From Stackebrandtia nassauensis DSM 44728 (GTDB taxonomy: Bacteria; Actinomycetota; Actinomycetes; Mycobacteriales; Micromonosporaceae), in assembly GCF_000024545.1 (NCBI RefSeq), contig NC_013947.1, forward strand, positions 682,001 to 746,000: a DNA stretch of 64,000 bases. Reading direction: 5' to 3'. Position 1 is the stretch's first letter. Each line of letters opens with the position of its first letter. The notes under the pieces are model-generated. The model was not told the origin of the DNA and did not search any database. It saw nothing but the letters and a program-made list of their open reading frames with translations. This document shows, piece by piece, positions 8,287 through 17,035 of the stretch. A program made the position numbers and the translations under genes.

Positions 8287-9777
8287 TCAACTCGCGGTGG
8301 GGAAGTGCAGCCGGGAGGCGACCTGGCGCGGCTGGCTCGGCCAGCGGGAGGTCACCACCTTCAGCCGGGTGTAGAACCGCACGCCCTCGGGGCCGTGGAT
8401 GTGGGTCTCGCCGAACAGCGAGTCCTTCCAGCCGCCAAAGGAGTAGTAGGACATCGGGACCGGGATCGGCACGTTGACACCCACCATCCCGACCCGCACC
8501 TCGCGTTCGAAACGGCGCGCCACGGCACCGTCCGACGTGAAGATCGCGGTGCCGTTGCCGTACGGGTTGGCGTTGATCAGGTCGATCGCCGCCTCCACCG
8601 TCTCGGCGCGCACCACCGACAGGACCGGCCCGAACACCTCGTCCCGGTAGACGTCCATATCGGAGGTCACCCGGTCCAGGACCGTCGGCCCGATGAAGAA
8701 GCCGTCCCCGTCGCGGCGGAACTCGCGGCCGTCCAGCACCGGCTCGGCACCCTGCTTGACACCCGAGGCGACGTATCCGGCGATCCGGTCGCGGGCCTGC
8801 GAGGTCACCACCGGTCCCATGTCGACACCCGGCTCGGAACCGGGGCCGACGTTCAGGCCGGAAGCCTTGTCCCGCAACACCGGCACCAGCGCGTCGGCGG
8901 CGTCGCCGACGGTCACGGCCACCGACACCGCCATGCAGCGCTGACCGGCCGAACCGAAGGCCGCGGCGGTCAGCTGGTCGGCGGCGAAGCCGAGATCGGC
9001 GTCGGGCATCACGACCGCGTGGTTCTTGGCGCCGCCCAGCGCCTGCACCCGTTTCCCGGCCGACTGGGCCCGTTCGTGCACGTAGCGGGCGATCGGGGTG
9101 GAACCGACGAACGACACCGCCGCGACGTCGGGGTGGTCCAGAATCGCGTCCACGGCGGTCTTGTCGCCGTGCACCACATTGAACACGCCGTCGGGCAGCC
9201 CGGCGTCGGCGTACAGCTGGGCGACGAAGTTGGACGCCGACGGGTCGCGCTCGCTGGGTTTGAGGACGAAGGTGTTGCCGGTGGCGATGGCGACCGGGTG
9301 CATCCACATCGGAACCATGATCGGGAAGTTGAACGGGGTGATGCCCGCGCACACCCCCAGTGGCTGCCGGAACGAGTGCAGGTCGACGCCGCTGGACACC
9401 TCGTTGGAGAACGAACCCTTCAGCACTTCGGCTATGCCGCAGGCGAACTCGACGACCTCCCGGCCCCGGACGATCTCACCGCGCGCGTCGTCGATGGCCT
9501 TGCCGTGTTCGGCGCAGATGATCCGGGCCAGCTCGTCCTCGTGGCGTTCCAGCAGCTGCCGCAACGCGAACATGACCTTCGAGCGCGCCGACAGCGAGAC
9601 CTCGCCCCAGGTTTCGAAGGCCCGTCGGGCCGCCGCCACCGCCCGGTCGACGGCGTCGGCCTCGGCGAGCAGCACCTCGGCCTGCTGCCGCCCGGTCGCC
9701 GGATTCCACACCGGCGCGGTGCGGGTCGAGTCCGCCGCCGTGGCGGTCCCGTCGATCCAGTGCTGGATGGTGGTCAT
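8287..9777 (-). CDS. iolA: CoA-acylating methylmalonate/malonate-semialdehyde dehydrogenase
   Basis: A full-length (496 residues) aldehyde dehydrogenase of the MmsA/IolA class. It has the cofactor-binding ITPFNFPIMVPMWM and NTFVLKPSERDP segments, the SFVGSTPIARYV strand, and the catalytic cysteine in SAGQRCMAVS (Cys281). The end has the MmsA-like VPIPVPMSYYSFGGWKDSLFG. IolA converts malonate semialdehyde, the last product of inositol breakdown, to acetyl-CoA and CO2 with NAD and CoA. MmsA uses methylmalonate semialdehyde from valine, and the two are hard to tell apart; the operon context favours inositol. It lies 12 nt after iolD. Confidence 0.9.
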   Translation of the reverse strand: MTTIQHWIDGTATAADSTRTAPVWNPATGRQQAEVLLAEADAVDRAVAAARRAFETWGEVSLSARSKVMFALRQLLERHEDELARIICAEHGKAIDDARGEIVRGREVVEFACGIAEVLKGSFSNEVSSGVDLHSFRQPLGVCAGITPFNFPIMVPMWMHPVAIATGNTFVLKPSERDPSASNFVAQLYADAGLPDGVFNVVHGDKTAVDAILDHPDVAAVSFVGSTPIARYVHERAQSAGKRVQALGGAKNHAVVMPDADLGFAADQLTAAAFGSAGQRCMAVSVAVTVGDAADALVPVLRDKASGLNVGPGSEPGVDMGPVVTSQARDRIAGYVASGVKQGAEPVLDGREFRRDGDGFFIGPTVLDRVTSDMDVYRDEVFGPVLSVVRAETVEAAIDLINANPYGNGTAIFTSDGAVARRFEREVRVGMVGVNVPIPVPMSYYSFGGWKDSLFGETHIHGPEGVRFYTRLKVVTSRWPSQPRQVASRLHFPTAS

Positions 9778-9789
9778 GGATCTCCTGTC

Positions 9790-11661
9790 TCACAGGTAAT
9801 GGCGTTGCCGCTTGACGGCGGCCTCGTACTCGGTGCGGGCCTTTCGAGTGGTGTCCAGTTCGGCGACCTCGGCGACCGGCACGTCCCACCAGGCGGTGGA
9901 CGGCGCCGAGGGCGCCAGCGGGTCGGTGCGGATGTGCACGACCGTGACCCCGTCGTTGTGCTTCGCGCGGGACAACGCCAGCGCGAACTCGCCGATCGAG
10001 TCGGCGCGGATCAGGGTGGCGCCGAGGCTGGCGGCGTTGGCGCCCAGGTCGACCGGCAGTGGATCGCCGTCCAGTTCGCCGGTGGCGGCGTCGCGGTGCC
10101 GGTAGCTGGTGCCGAACCGCTGCGAACCGACCGATTGCGACAGTCCGCCGATGGAGGCGAAGCCGCCGTTGTCGACCAGCACCACGATGAGTTTCAGCCG
10201 TTCCGACACCGCGGTCACCAGCTCGGAGGCCATCATCAGGTAGGAGCCGTCGCCGACCAGGACGTACACCTCCCGGGTCGGGTCGGCCAGTTTCGCGCCC
10301 ACCCCGGCGGCGATCTCGTAGCCCATGCATGAGTACCCGTACTCGACGTGGTACTGCTTCGGATCGGATGCGCGCCACAGCTTGTGCAGGTCACCGGGCA
10401 TGCTCCCGGCGGCGTTGATGACGACGTCGCGGTGTCCGACGGCGTCGTTGAGGGCGCCCAGCACCGCCGTCTGCGCGGGCAGCGGGCCGTGGTCGAGGTG
10501 GTAGGCGGCGTCGGTGGCGCGTCGCCAGTCGCCCGCCAGCCGCCGCGCCCGGTCCGTCCAGTCCGGATCGGCCTTCCAGGTGCCGACGGCCGTGGACAGC
10601 GCCTCCAGTCCCGCGCGAGCGTCGGCCACGATGGACACCCCGCCGAGTTTCACCGTGTCCATGGCCGCCACGTTGAGGTTGACGAACCGCACCCGGGGAT
10701 CGGCGAACAGGCTGTGGGAGGCGGTGGTGAAGTCGCTGTAGCGGGTGCCGACACCCAGCACCACGTCCGCCTCGGCGGCCAGCATGTTGGCGGCGGCCGA
10801 ACCGGTGGCGCCGATGCCGCCCACCGCCGAGGGCTGGGTCCACGGCACCGATCCCTTGCCCGCGTGGGTCTCGGCCACGGGTGTCCCGGTCGCGGCGGCG
10901 AACGCGCGCAACGCGTCGGTGGCCAGCGAGTACTTCACGCCGCCACCGGCCACGATCAGCGGCCGCCGCGCCGCGGTCAGGCACTCCACCGCCCGCGCCA
11001 GCGCCGCCGGTTCCGGCACCGGACGCGCCACCGGCCACACCCGGGGCACGAAGAACTCCTGCGGCCAGTCGTACGCCTCGGCCTGCACGTCCTGCGGCAG
11101 GCACAGCGTGACCGCGCCGGTCTCGGCCGGGTCGGTCAGCACCCGGGCCGCCGTCAACGCCGCCGACATCAGCTGCTCGGGGCGCTGGATCCGGTCCCAG
11201 TACCGCGAAACCGGACGGAAGGCGTCGTTGACGGAGGTGTCGCGGCTGTGCGGATCCTCCAGCTGTTGCAGCACCGGGTCGGGGAAGCGGTTGGCGAAGT
11301 AGTCGCTGGGCAGCAACAACACCGGCAGCCGGTTGATGGTCGCCAGCGCCGCGCCGGTCACCATGTTCGTGGAGCCGGGGCCGATCGAGGCGGTGCACGC
11401 GAAGGTGGACATCCGGTCCCGCAGCCGCGCGAACGCGACCGCACTGTGGACCATGCCCTGTTCGTTGCGGGCCAGGTAGTACGGCAGCTCCAGGTCCTTG
11501 CCGTCCTGCAACAGCGCCTGCCCGAACCCGGCGACGTTGCCGTGGCCGAAGATCCCGAAGCAACCGGCGAACAGCCGGTGCGTCTGCCCGTCGCGTTCGC
11601 TCCACTGGTTCGCCAGGAACCGCACCAGCGCCTGGCCGGTGGTGAGCCGGATCGTGCCCAT
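9790..11661 (-). CDS. iolD: 3D-(3,5/4)-trihydroxycyclohexane-1,2-dione acylhydrolase
   Basis: A 623-residue ThDP-dependent enzyme with the IolD start MGTIRLTTGQALVRFLANQW. The GCFGIFGHGNVAGFGQAL stretch contains the catalytic-Glu region of the family. The ThDP-binding motif begins at GDGSYLMMASE and ends with the Asn of VDNGG. IolD hydrolyses the ring of the diketo-inositol intermediate to 5-deoxy-glucuronate, the third pathway step. The ATG at 11661 shares one base with the iolB stop (TGATG), so translation should be coupled; the in-frame extension further upstream is not credible. Confidence 0.93.
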   Translation of the reverse strand: MGTIRLTTGQALVRFLANQWSERDGQTHRLFAGCFGIFGHGNVAGFGQALLQDGKDLELPYYLARNEQGMVHSAVAFARLRDRMSTFACTASIGPGSTNMVTGAALATINRLPVLLLPSDYFANRFPDPVLQQLEDPHSRDTSVNDAFRPVSRYWDRIQRPEQLMSAALTAARVLTDPAETGAVTLCLPQDVQAEAYDWPQEFFVPRVWPVARPVPEPAALARAVECLTAARRPLIVAGGGVKYSLATDALRAFAAATGTPVAETHAGKGSVPWTQPSAVGGIGATGSAAANMLAAEADVVLGVGTRYSDFTTASHSLFADPRVRFVNLNVAAMDTVKLGGVSIVADARAGLEALSTAVGTWKADPDWTDRARRLAGDWRRATDAAYHLDHGPLPAQTAVLGALNDAVGHRDVVINAAGSMPGDLHKLWRASDPKQYHVEYGYSCMGYEIAAGVGAKLADPTREVYVLVGDGSYLMMASELVTAVSERLKLIVVLVDNGGFASIGGLSQSVGSQRFGTSYRHRDAATGELDGDPLPVDLGANAASLGATLIRADSIGEFALALSRAKHNDGVTVVHIRTDPLAPSAPSTAWWDVPVAEVAELDTTRKARTEYEAAVKRQRHYL

Positions 11662-12521
11662 CACGGCCTCCTCTCCACGGTGGACGTCAACGGCAGTCGC
11701 GGGTCGATGTCGAGATCCCGCCAGGTGTCCCGGATCCAACCGTGCGCCGGGTCGTCGCTGATCAGCCAGGCCCGGTGTTCACCCGGTCCGGCCATCACGT
11801 TGAGGTAGTACAGGTCGTAGCCGGGGGTGGCCATCGCCGGGCCGTGCCAGCCGTGCGGGATGAGCACGACGTCGCCGCCGCGCACCTCGGCCAGCACGTC
11901 GATGGGACGGTCGCTGCCGTACACGCGCTGGTAACCCATCCCGGAACCGTCCACTTCGAAGTAGTAGATCTCCTCGAGCTCGCATTCGCCGTCACCGGCC
12001 CGGTCGTGCTTGTGCGGCGGATAGGACGACCAGTTCGCGCCCGGCGTCAGCACCTCGCAGGCGATCAGCCGGTCGGCGGGGAAGACGTCCGGCGTGCAGA
12101 AGTTGTTGACCTGCCTGCTGCACTGCCCGGCGCCGCGCAGCTCCACCGGGACGTCCTCGGCGGCGCCGTAGCGGACGCTGAGCCGTCGCTCGCAGCGCGC
12201 CGACGGCAACGCGAACCGGCCCCCGGCGGCGCTGGAGATCGTCGCGGTGGCATCCCTTGGCAGGTAGACGAAGTCACTGACCCGCGAGAACACGCTGGCC
12301 CGCCCGGTCACGGCGATGGTCTGGCCCTCGCACTCCACGACGCAGCCGCCGTTGAGCGGCAGCACCAGCGTCTCACTGTCGCCGGTGGACAGTTCGTGGG
12401 TGTCGCCGGGTTCGAGCGTCAGCACCAGCAGTCCGCTGTAATGCCACCCGGCACTGTCCGGGGTGATGACGGTCTCGTATGGATCGGCGGAGGTGCTGAA
12501 CGCCGGAAGATGGTAATTCAC
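11661..12521 (-). CDS. iolB: 5-deoxy-glucuronate isomerase
   Basis: The 286-residue protein has the bicupin IolB layout. The second cupin carries likely metal ligands in SSYPPHKHDRAG, LEEIYYFEV and VLIPHGWHGP, characteristic of the family, and YYLNVMAGP near the end is also typical. IolB turns 5-deoxy-glucuronate into 2-deoxy-5-keto-gluconate. The start is the GTG at 12521, which forms a GTGA overlap with the stop of the upstream aldolase-like gene; the longer opening lies within that gene and is rejected. The stop overlaps the iolD start by one base. Confidence 0.92.
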   Translation of the reverse strand: MNYHLPAFSTSADPYETVITPDSAGWHYSGLLVLTLEPGDTHELSTGDSETLVLPLNGGCVVECEGQTIAVTGRASVFSRVSDFVYLPRDATATISSAAGGRFALPSARCERRLSVRYGAAEDVPVELRGAGQCSRQVNNFCTPDVFPADRLIACEVLTPGANWSSYPPHKHDRAGDGECELEEIYYFEVDGSGMGYQRVYGSDRPIDVLAEVRGGDVVLIPHGWHGPAMATPGYDLYYLNVMAGPGEHRAWLISDDPAHGWIRDTWRDLDIDPRLPLTSTVERRP

Positions 12522-13381
12522 AGTAGACTCACCGCCTGGTCGGTCGCCGCGGCGACGTCGTCGTCGGACGGGTACAGCAGCGAACGGCCCACCACCAGCC
12601 CGCACACGTTCGGCGGCCGCAGCGCCGCCTCCCACCTGCGCAGCCGGTCGGCGTGATCACCGCCGGAATCGCCGCCCAGCAACAGGATCGGCAGCGTCGT
12701 GGCCGCCGCGACCCGCTCCATGTCGTCGACGGCGGGCAGCTTCAGCCACGTGTACGCCGAGGTGCCGCCCAGCCCCGAGGCGATGCCGATCGAGGCGGTG
12801 ACGGCCTCGGCGGACAGGTCGTTGACCAGCGCCCCGTGGACCCGGCGGGCCAAGAACGGCTCCACCATCGCGATCCGGCCGTGCCCGGCCAGCTCGGTCA
12901 CGGCCCGGGCGCAGGCCTCCAGCGTCGGCGCGGTGCGGTCGTCGTCGAGATCGACGCGCAGCAGCATCTTGCCGCCCTCGAACTCCATGTCGACGATGGA
13001 GCGCGCGTCGTAGCCGGTGAACCGGTCGTCGACCTCGAAGACCGAACCGCCCAGCCCGCCCCGGTTCATGGAACCGAAGACCAGCTTGCCGTCCAGCGCC
13101 CCCAACAACAGCAGGTCCTCCAGGATGTCGGCGGTGCCGAGCACCCCGGTGACCCCGGGCCGGGACAGCGCCACGCACAACCGGTCCAGCAGGTCGGCGC
13201 GGTCGGTCATGGACCGGCCGCCGGTGCGCACCACGCCGCGCGCCGGATGGTCGGCGGCGATGATCAGGACCCGGTCGCCGTCGGGCGGACCCGGGCGCTC
13301 GCGCCGGGCGGCGGCCACCTGCACCGCGCACGGGTCGCTCAACCGGGTCAGGGTCAACCGACGCAACCGGTCAGGATCCAT
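12518..13381 (-). CDS. Cgl0158-family TIM-barrel aldolase-like protein of the inositol operon
   Basis: A 287-residue protein I place in the Cgl0158/LacD-like class I aldolase-type family found in actinobacterial iol clusters. Visible features are VLIIAADHPARGV near residue 40, the LLLGALDGKLVFGSMNRGGL segment, MLLRVDLDD, EPFLARRV, and TSAYTWLKLPAV with a lysine that could form a Schiff base. The operon has no recognisable class II IolJ aldolase, so this protein is a good candidate for splitting 2-deoxy-5-keto-gluconate-6-phosphate into DHAP and malonate semialdehyde. That role is inferred, not proven. It starts 11 nt inside iolC and ends in a GTGA overlap with iolB. Confidence 0.7.
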   Translation of the reverse strand: MDPDRLRRLTLTRLSDPCAVQVAAARRERPGPPDGDRVLIIAADHPARGVVRTGGRSMTDRADLLDRLCVALSRPGVTGVLGTADILEDLLLLGALDGKLVFGSMNRGGLGGSVFEVDDRFTGYDARSIVDMEFEGGKMLLRVDLDDDRTAPTLEACARAVTELAGHGRIAMVEPFLARRVHGALVNDLSAEAVTASIGIASGLGGTSAYTWLKLPAVDDMERVAAATTLPILLLGGDSGGDHADRLRRWEAALRPPNVCGLVVGRSLLYPSDDDVAAATDQAVSLL

Positions 13382-14360
13382 GACCCACCTCCGCCAGCTT
13401 GGACTCCACTTCGGATTCGGTCGGCATGGCGTCCGAACACGACAGCCGACCGGCGACGATGGCCCCGGCGGCGTTGGCGAACGCGATGGTGCGTTCCAAA
13501 TCCCAGCCGCGCAACAGCCCGTGGCACAGCGCGCCGCCGAAGGCGTCCCCGGCACCGAGGCCGTTGACCACCTCCACCGGGGCCGCCGCGACCGTGACCT
13601 CGCCGGAGTCGTCGACGGCGTAGACACCCTCGGGCCCTTGCTTGATGACCGCCAGGCTCACACCCCGACGCCGCAGCCGCTGGGCTGCCTCGCCGGGATC
13701 GCGGGTGCCCACGGCGATCTCGACCTCGTCCAGGTTGCCGACCGCCACGGTGACGTGGTCGAGCGCGGCCGACACGTGCTCGCTGGCCGCCTGTGCCGAC
13801 TCCCAGAACATCGGCCGGTAGTCCAGGTCCAGCACCGTCAACGTGCGCCGGTCGCGGGCCGCCAGCGCCGCCATCGTCGCCGAACGGCTCGGCTCGGCGC
13901 ACAACCCGGTGCCGGTGGCCCAGAAGATCCGGGTCGAGCGCACCGCGTCGAGGTCCACATCGGTCTCGGTCAGTTCCAGGTCCGGAGCCTTCGGAAACCG
14001 GTAGAAGTACAGCGGGAAGTCGTCGGGCGGGAAGATCTCGCAGAACGTCACCGGCGTCGGCAGGCCCGGAACCGTGACCACGAACCGATCGTCCACTCCG
14101 TACCCACGCAATGCCGCATGGACGAACCGGCCGAACGGGTCGTCGCCGGTGCCGGTGATGACACCCGCGCGCAGCCCGAACCGGGCGGCGCTCACCGCCA
14201 CGTTGGTGGGGCTGCCGCCCAGGTACTTGCCGAAACTCGTGACGTCCTCCAGGCCGACGCCGACCTGGTGCGGGTAGATGTCGACCCCGACCCGGCCCAT
14301 GGTCACAACCTCGAAGCCCACCGCGTCGGCGGGATCGCTGTGGTGCTGTCGCAATGGCAC
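13371..14360 (-). CDS. iolC: 5-dehydro-2-deoxygluconokinase
   Basis: A 329-residue PfkB-family kinase with the IolC-type start VTMGRVGVDIYPHQVGVGLE and FGKYLGGSPTNVAVSAARFG, and the catalytic signature NGLGAGDAFGGALCHGLL with its Asp. It phosphorylates 2-deoxy-5-keto-gluconate at C6. It is the promoter-proximal gene of the ten-gene iol operon. The GTG at 14360 is the longest possible start, but its GGAG lies directly against it. A GTG about 13 codons further in (before GFEVVTMGR) would bring the protein closer to the usual IolC length, so the start is uncertain by a few residues. Confidence 0.92.
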   Translation of the reverse strand: MPLRQHHSDPADAVGFEVVTMGRVGVDIYPHQVGVGLEDVTSFGKYLGGSPTNVAVSAARFGLRAGVITGTGDDPFGRFVHAALRGYGVDDRFVVTVPGLPTPVTFCEIFPPDDFPLYFYRFPKAPDLELTETDVDLDAVRSTRIFWATGTGLCAEPSRSATMAALAARDRRTLTVLDLDYRPMFWESAQAASEHVSAALDHVTVAVGNLDEVEIAVGTRDPGEAAQRLRRRGVSLAVIKQGPEGVYAVDDSGEVTVAAAPVEVVNGLGAGDAFGGALCHGLLRGWDLERTIAFANAAGAIVAGRLSCSDAMPTESEVESKLAEVGHGS

Positions 14361-14412
14361 CTCCGGAGGCGGAGTCGACCAGTTCGGGGCGGCGGGGGTC
14401 GCCAGTACTAGT

Positions 14413-14429
14413 GCGCTCTAGTAGAGCGC
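14413..14429. promoter_or_regulatory. Perfect palindromic operator candidate of the iol regulator
   Basis: The sequence GCGCTCTA-G-TAGAGCGC is a perfect 8-bp inverted repeat around a central G. It lies in the 155-nt divergent region between iolC (minus) and the LacI-type gene (plus). LacI-family repressors bind palindromes of this length and symmetry, often with a central CG or single base. A related half-like sequence, GCGCTAATAGTCGCTA, follows immediately. The position suits control of both transcripts. Confidence 0.6.
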
Positions 14430-14515
14430 GCTAATAGTCGCTACCATGGCACGCGTCACAATCGGTGTCAAGCGGCCAACTCGAATAATTAGCGACGGAA
14501 GGCTGAGCGTCCGGT

Positions 14516-15565
14516 ATGGATGGCACAACGCCTGGCGACGAAACCACCGGTTCCGACCGGTCCCGTCGGCCCCGAAGACCCACGATGTCCGACGTCGCCG
14601 CGCGGGTCGGGGTGTCGCGGGCCCTGGTGTCGCTGGTGTTCCGCAACGCGCCCGGCGCCAGCCTCGAGACCCGGGAGCGGGTGTTCCGCGCCGCCGCCGA
14701 ACTGGGTTACCGGCCCGATCTCGCCGCCCGGTTGCTGGCGCGCGGGCGCAGCCGGGTGCTGGGCGTGCTGTTCACCGTCCGCAATCCCTTCCACGTGGAT
14801 GTGGTCGAGACGATCTACCCGGCCGCCGAGGAACTCGGCTATGACATCGTGCTCAGCGCGCACGTGCCCTCCCGCGACGAGAACCAGGCGATCGAGGCGC
14901 TCATCGGCCATCGCAGTGAGGCGCTGATCCTGTTGGGGCCGATCATCCCGGCCCGCGACGTCGCCGAGCTGGGCCGCCGGGTGCCCACCGTCGTGGTGGG
15001 GCGCAAGGTATCGCGGGCTCCGGTTGACATCGTGACCACAAGGGACCGACCCGGGGTCGGCGAGGTCGTCGACTACCTCATCGGACTGGGTCACCGCGAC
15101 ATCGTCCACGTCGACGGCGGCTCCGGTCCGGGCTCGGCCGAACGGCGCCGGGCCTACCGCGACTTCATGCGCAAACGCGGGCTGGCCGAGCGGGTGCGCG
15201 TGATCGGCGGCGACCAGACCGAGGAGTCCGGCGCCGCGGCGGCCCGCACCCTGCTGGCCGAACCGCGACTGCCGACCGCCGTGTTCGCGGGCAATGACCT
15301 GTGCGCCATCGGTTTGCTGGACGTGTTCACCCGGGCCGGGGTCAGTGTTCCCGAAGACGTCTCCATCGTGGGCTACGACGACAGCCACATCGCCGGACTG
15401 TCCCATATCGACCTCACCACGGTCCGCCAGGACGTCGGGCAACTGGCGGAACTGGCCGTGCGCGCCGCCGACGCCCAACTGAGCGGCAGCCGCGAGGCCG
15501 GGGTCGAGCTGCTGCTGGACTCCCGGATGGTGGTGCGCGGCACCACCGCCCCGCCCCGATCGTGA
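14516..15565 (+). CDS. LacI-family transcriptional regulator, probable repressor of the inositol operon
   Basis: This 349-residue protein has a 20-odd-residue Ser/Arg-rich leader, then the LacI helix-turn-helix and hinge (TMSDVAARVGVSRALVSLVF, about residues 23-42, ending near GYRPDLAARLLARG). The rest is a periplasmic-binding-like ligand domain with VLGVLFTVRNPF, the FAGNDLCAIGLLDVF segment and the DVSIVGYDDSHIAGL signature. It is divergent from the ten-gene iol operon and next to a perfect palindrome, so repression of that operon, relieved by an inositol metabolite, is the likely job (inferred). Its stop directly abuts the stop of the convergent GH5 gene with no spacer. Confidence 0.87.
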   Translation: MDGTTPGDETTGSDRSRRPRRPTMSDVAARVGVSRALVSLVFRNAPGASLETRERVFRAAAELGYRPDLAARLLARGRSRVLGVLFTVRNPFHVDVVETIYPAAEELGYDIVLSAHVPSRDENQAIEALIGHRSEALILLGPIIPARDVAELGRRVPTVVVGRKVSRAPVDIVTTRDRPGVGEVVDYLIGLGHRDIVHVDGGSGPGSAERRRAYRDFMRKRGLAERVRVIGGDQTEESGAAAARTLLAEPRLPTAVFAGNDLCAIGLLDVFTRAGVSVPEDVSIVGYDDSHIAGLSHIDLTTVRQDVGQLAELAVRAADAQLSGSREAGVELLLDSRMVVRGTTAPPRS

Positions 15566-16978
15566 CTACTTAGCGGTGACCGTGATCGTGTGCTGCTCGT
15601 CGTCGGCGACGGTCGCGACGCTCAGGACCCGCCGGTCGGCGTCCCAATCGGACTGGCAACCGTCGCAGTCGAGCTCACCGCCGTCGCCGAAGCCGCGCGG
15701 CAGGTAGATCTCGGTGGGCGCCTTCACGTCCGGGTCGCCCCGGAAGGTCAGCGTCAGGGAGTCGGCGTCACTGTCGATGGCCGTCGGCGTCCCGGCCACG
15801 GCGCGCGGATACGCCCGGTCCAGGGTCTTCACCAGCGGACTGGCCTTGCCGTCCTCGTCGTAGGGTCCCCAGCCGCCGGGATCGTTGGACCAGTACGACC
15901 AGCCCATCCCGGTGGCGTCGGCCAGATCCGCCACCGACTCCACATAGTCCAACGCGCCCGGCCGGGTGGCGTCCAGACCGAACTCGCCCAGCACCACCGG
16001 GGCGTCCAGTCGCTGGGCGGTGCGCAGCACGTTGTCGCTCCAGGTGGTCATCGCCGCGTCCACCTCGCCCTTGACCGTCGCGTAGTCGTCGCCCAGATCC
16101 ATCGGCAGCGGATACAGGTGCGGCGCGAACGCGATCCGGTTCTCACCCCGACGCGGATCGTCCACAGCGGGCAGAGCCGAGGGCAGTCCCCAGTTGACGC
16201 CGACCGCCTGCGGTTCGAGGAAGATCCAGCTGTCCGCGTCCACGTCACGGATCTCGTCGATACTGAGCCGGTACAACTCCGCCAGCGGCCCGGACTCGAA
16301 GGCCGCCCCCTGCACCGAACCGCCCCACGGCTCGTTCATCAGGTCGTAGCCCAGCACCGCGTCGGCGTCGGCGAACCGGTCGGCGACCTCGCCCCACGCC
16401 TTGGCGTAGTGCCGCATCAACGTCGCGTCCGAGGCCGCCCCCCAGAAGTTGTCGAAGGCCCGCACCACCCCGGGTTCCAGGTAGTACAGCTCCCACTGCT
16501 CCTGCGCCGACACCGGCAGCCCGTCGGTCTCGGTCGCCCACCGCGGAGCGCCGTTGCCGACGTCGCCCTTCGCCGTCACGCCGGGCCCGTACAGGTCCTG
16601 GTGCATGTCGAGCATGACGTGATAGCCACGCTTCTCGTACCACGAGACCCGCTCGGCAACCTTGTCCAAATAGTCCTCGTCGTACTCGCCGGGCCGGGGT
16701 TCCACCGCCCGCCACTGGATCAGGAACCTCACGAAGTTGGTGCCCATGTCCCGGTACTCCCGCTCCACATCGTCCTCGGACAGGTCGGGCATGGCGTCGG
16801 GCGTGCTCTTGGCGCTGGAGGCGGTGTTGAGGCCGTGCAGGATGAGCGCGCGCCCCTCGTCGTCGGTGATGAACCGGGGAACCCGCGACTCCGGCTGTCC
16901 TCGCACGACCGAGGCCAGGCCCCCGACCAGCAGGATCACGACGGCGAACAGGACGCCGAACCATCGGGCGCGTCGCAT
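15566..16978 (-). CDS. Secreted GH5 glycoside hydrolase, endoglycoceramidase-like
   Basis: The 470-residue protein begins with two arginines and a hydrophobic segment (residues about 7-25), a signal peptide or membrane anchor. The catalytic domain has the GH5 pattern: ILHGLNTASSAK at the first strand, FVRFLIQWRAVEP, MLDMHQDLYG, the acid/base glutamate in GYDLMNEPWGG and the nucleophile in VVLGEFGLD. The combination of DMHQDLY and YDLMNEP is typical of endoglycoceramidase-type members, which release the glycan from glycolipids. A beta-sandwich-like C-terminal domain of about 80 residues carries two Cys (LDCDGCQ) that could form a disulfide. The ATG at 16978 has a GGAG upstream. The true substrate is not certain. 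Confidence 0.82.
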   Translation of the reverse strand: MRRARWFGVLFAVVILLVGGLASVVRGQPESRVPRFITDDEGRALILHGLNTASSAKSTPDAMPDLSEDDVEREYRDMGTNFVRFLIQWRAVEPRPGEYDEDYLDKVAERVSWYEKRGYHVMLDMHQDLYGPGVTAKGDVGNGAPRWATETDGLPVSAQEQWELYYLEPGVVRAFDNFWGAASDATLMRHYAKAWGEVADRFADADAVLGYDLMNEPWGGSVQGAAFESGPLAELYRLSIDEIRDVDADSWIFLEPQAVGVNWGLPSALPAVDDPRRGENRIAFAPHLYPLPMDLGDDYATVKGEVDAAMTTWSDNVLRTAQRLDAPVVLGEFGLDATRPGALDYVESVADLADATGMGWSYWSNDPGGWGPYDEDGKASPLVKTLDRAYPRAVAGTPTAIDSDADSLTLTFRGDPDVKAPTEIYLPRGFGDGGELDCDGCQSDWDADRRVLSVATVADDEQHTITVTAK

Positions 16979-17035
16979 GGGGGACTCCTCGCCGCTGTCT
17001 CTCCAAGGTGAGTGCGGACACGTTAGCATGCGAAC

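Noticed and set aside
7361-9352. A 663-codon fusion of the IolE-like protein with an upstream extension
   Set aside because: The extension is an out-of-frame reading of iolA; the ATG at 8272 with AAGGAG is the true start.
9790-11739. Longer iolD starting at 11739
   Set aside because: The extra 26 residues lie within iolB and do not match IolD proteins, which start MGTIRLT.
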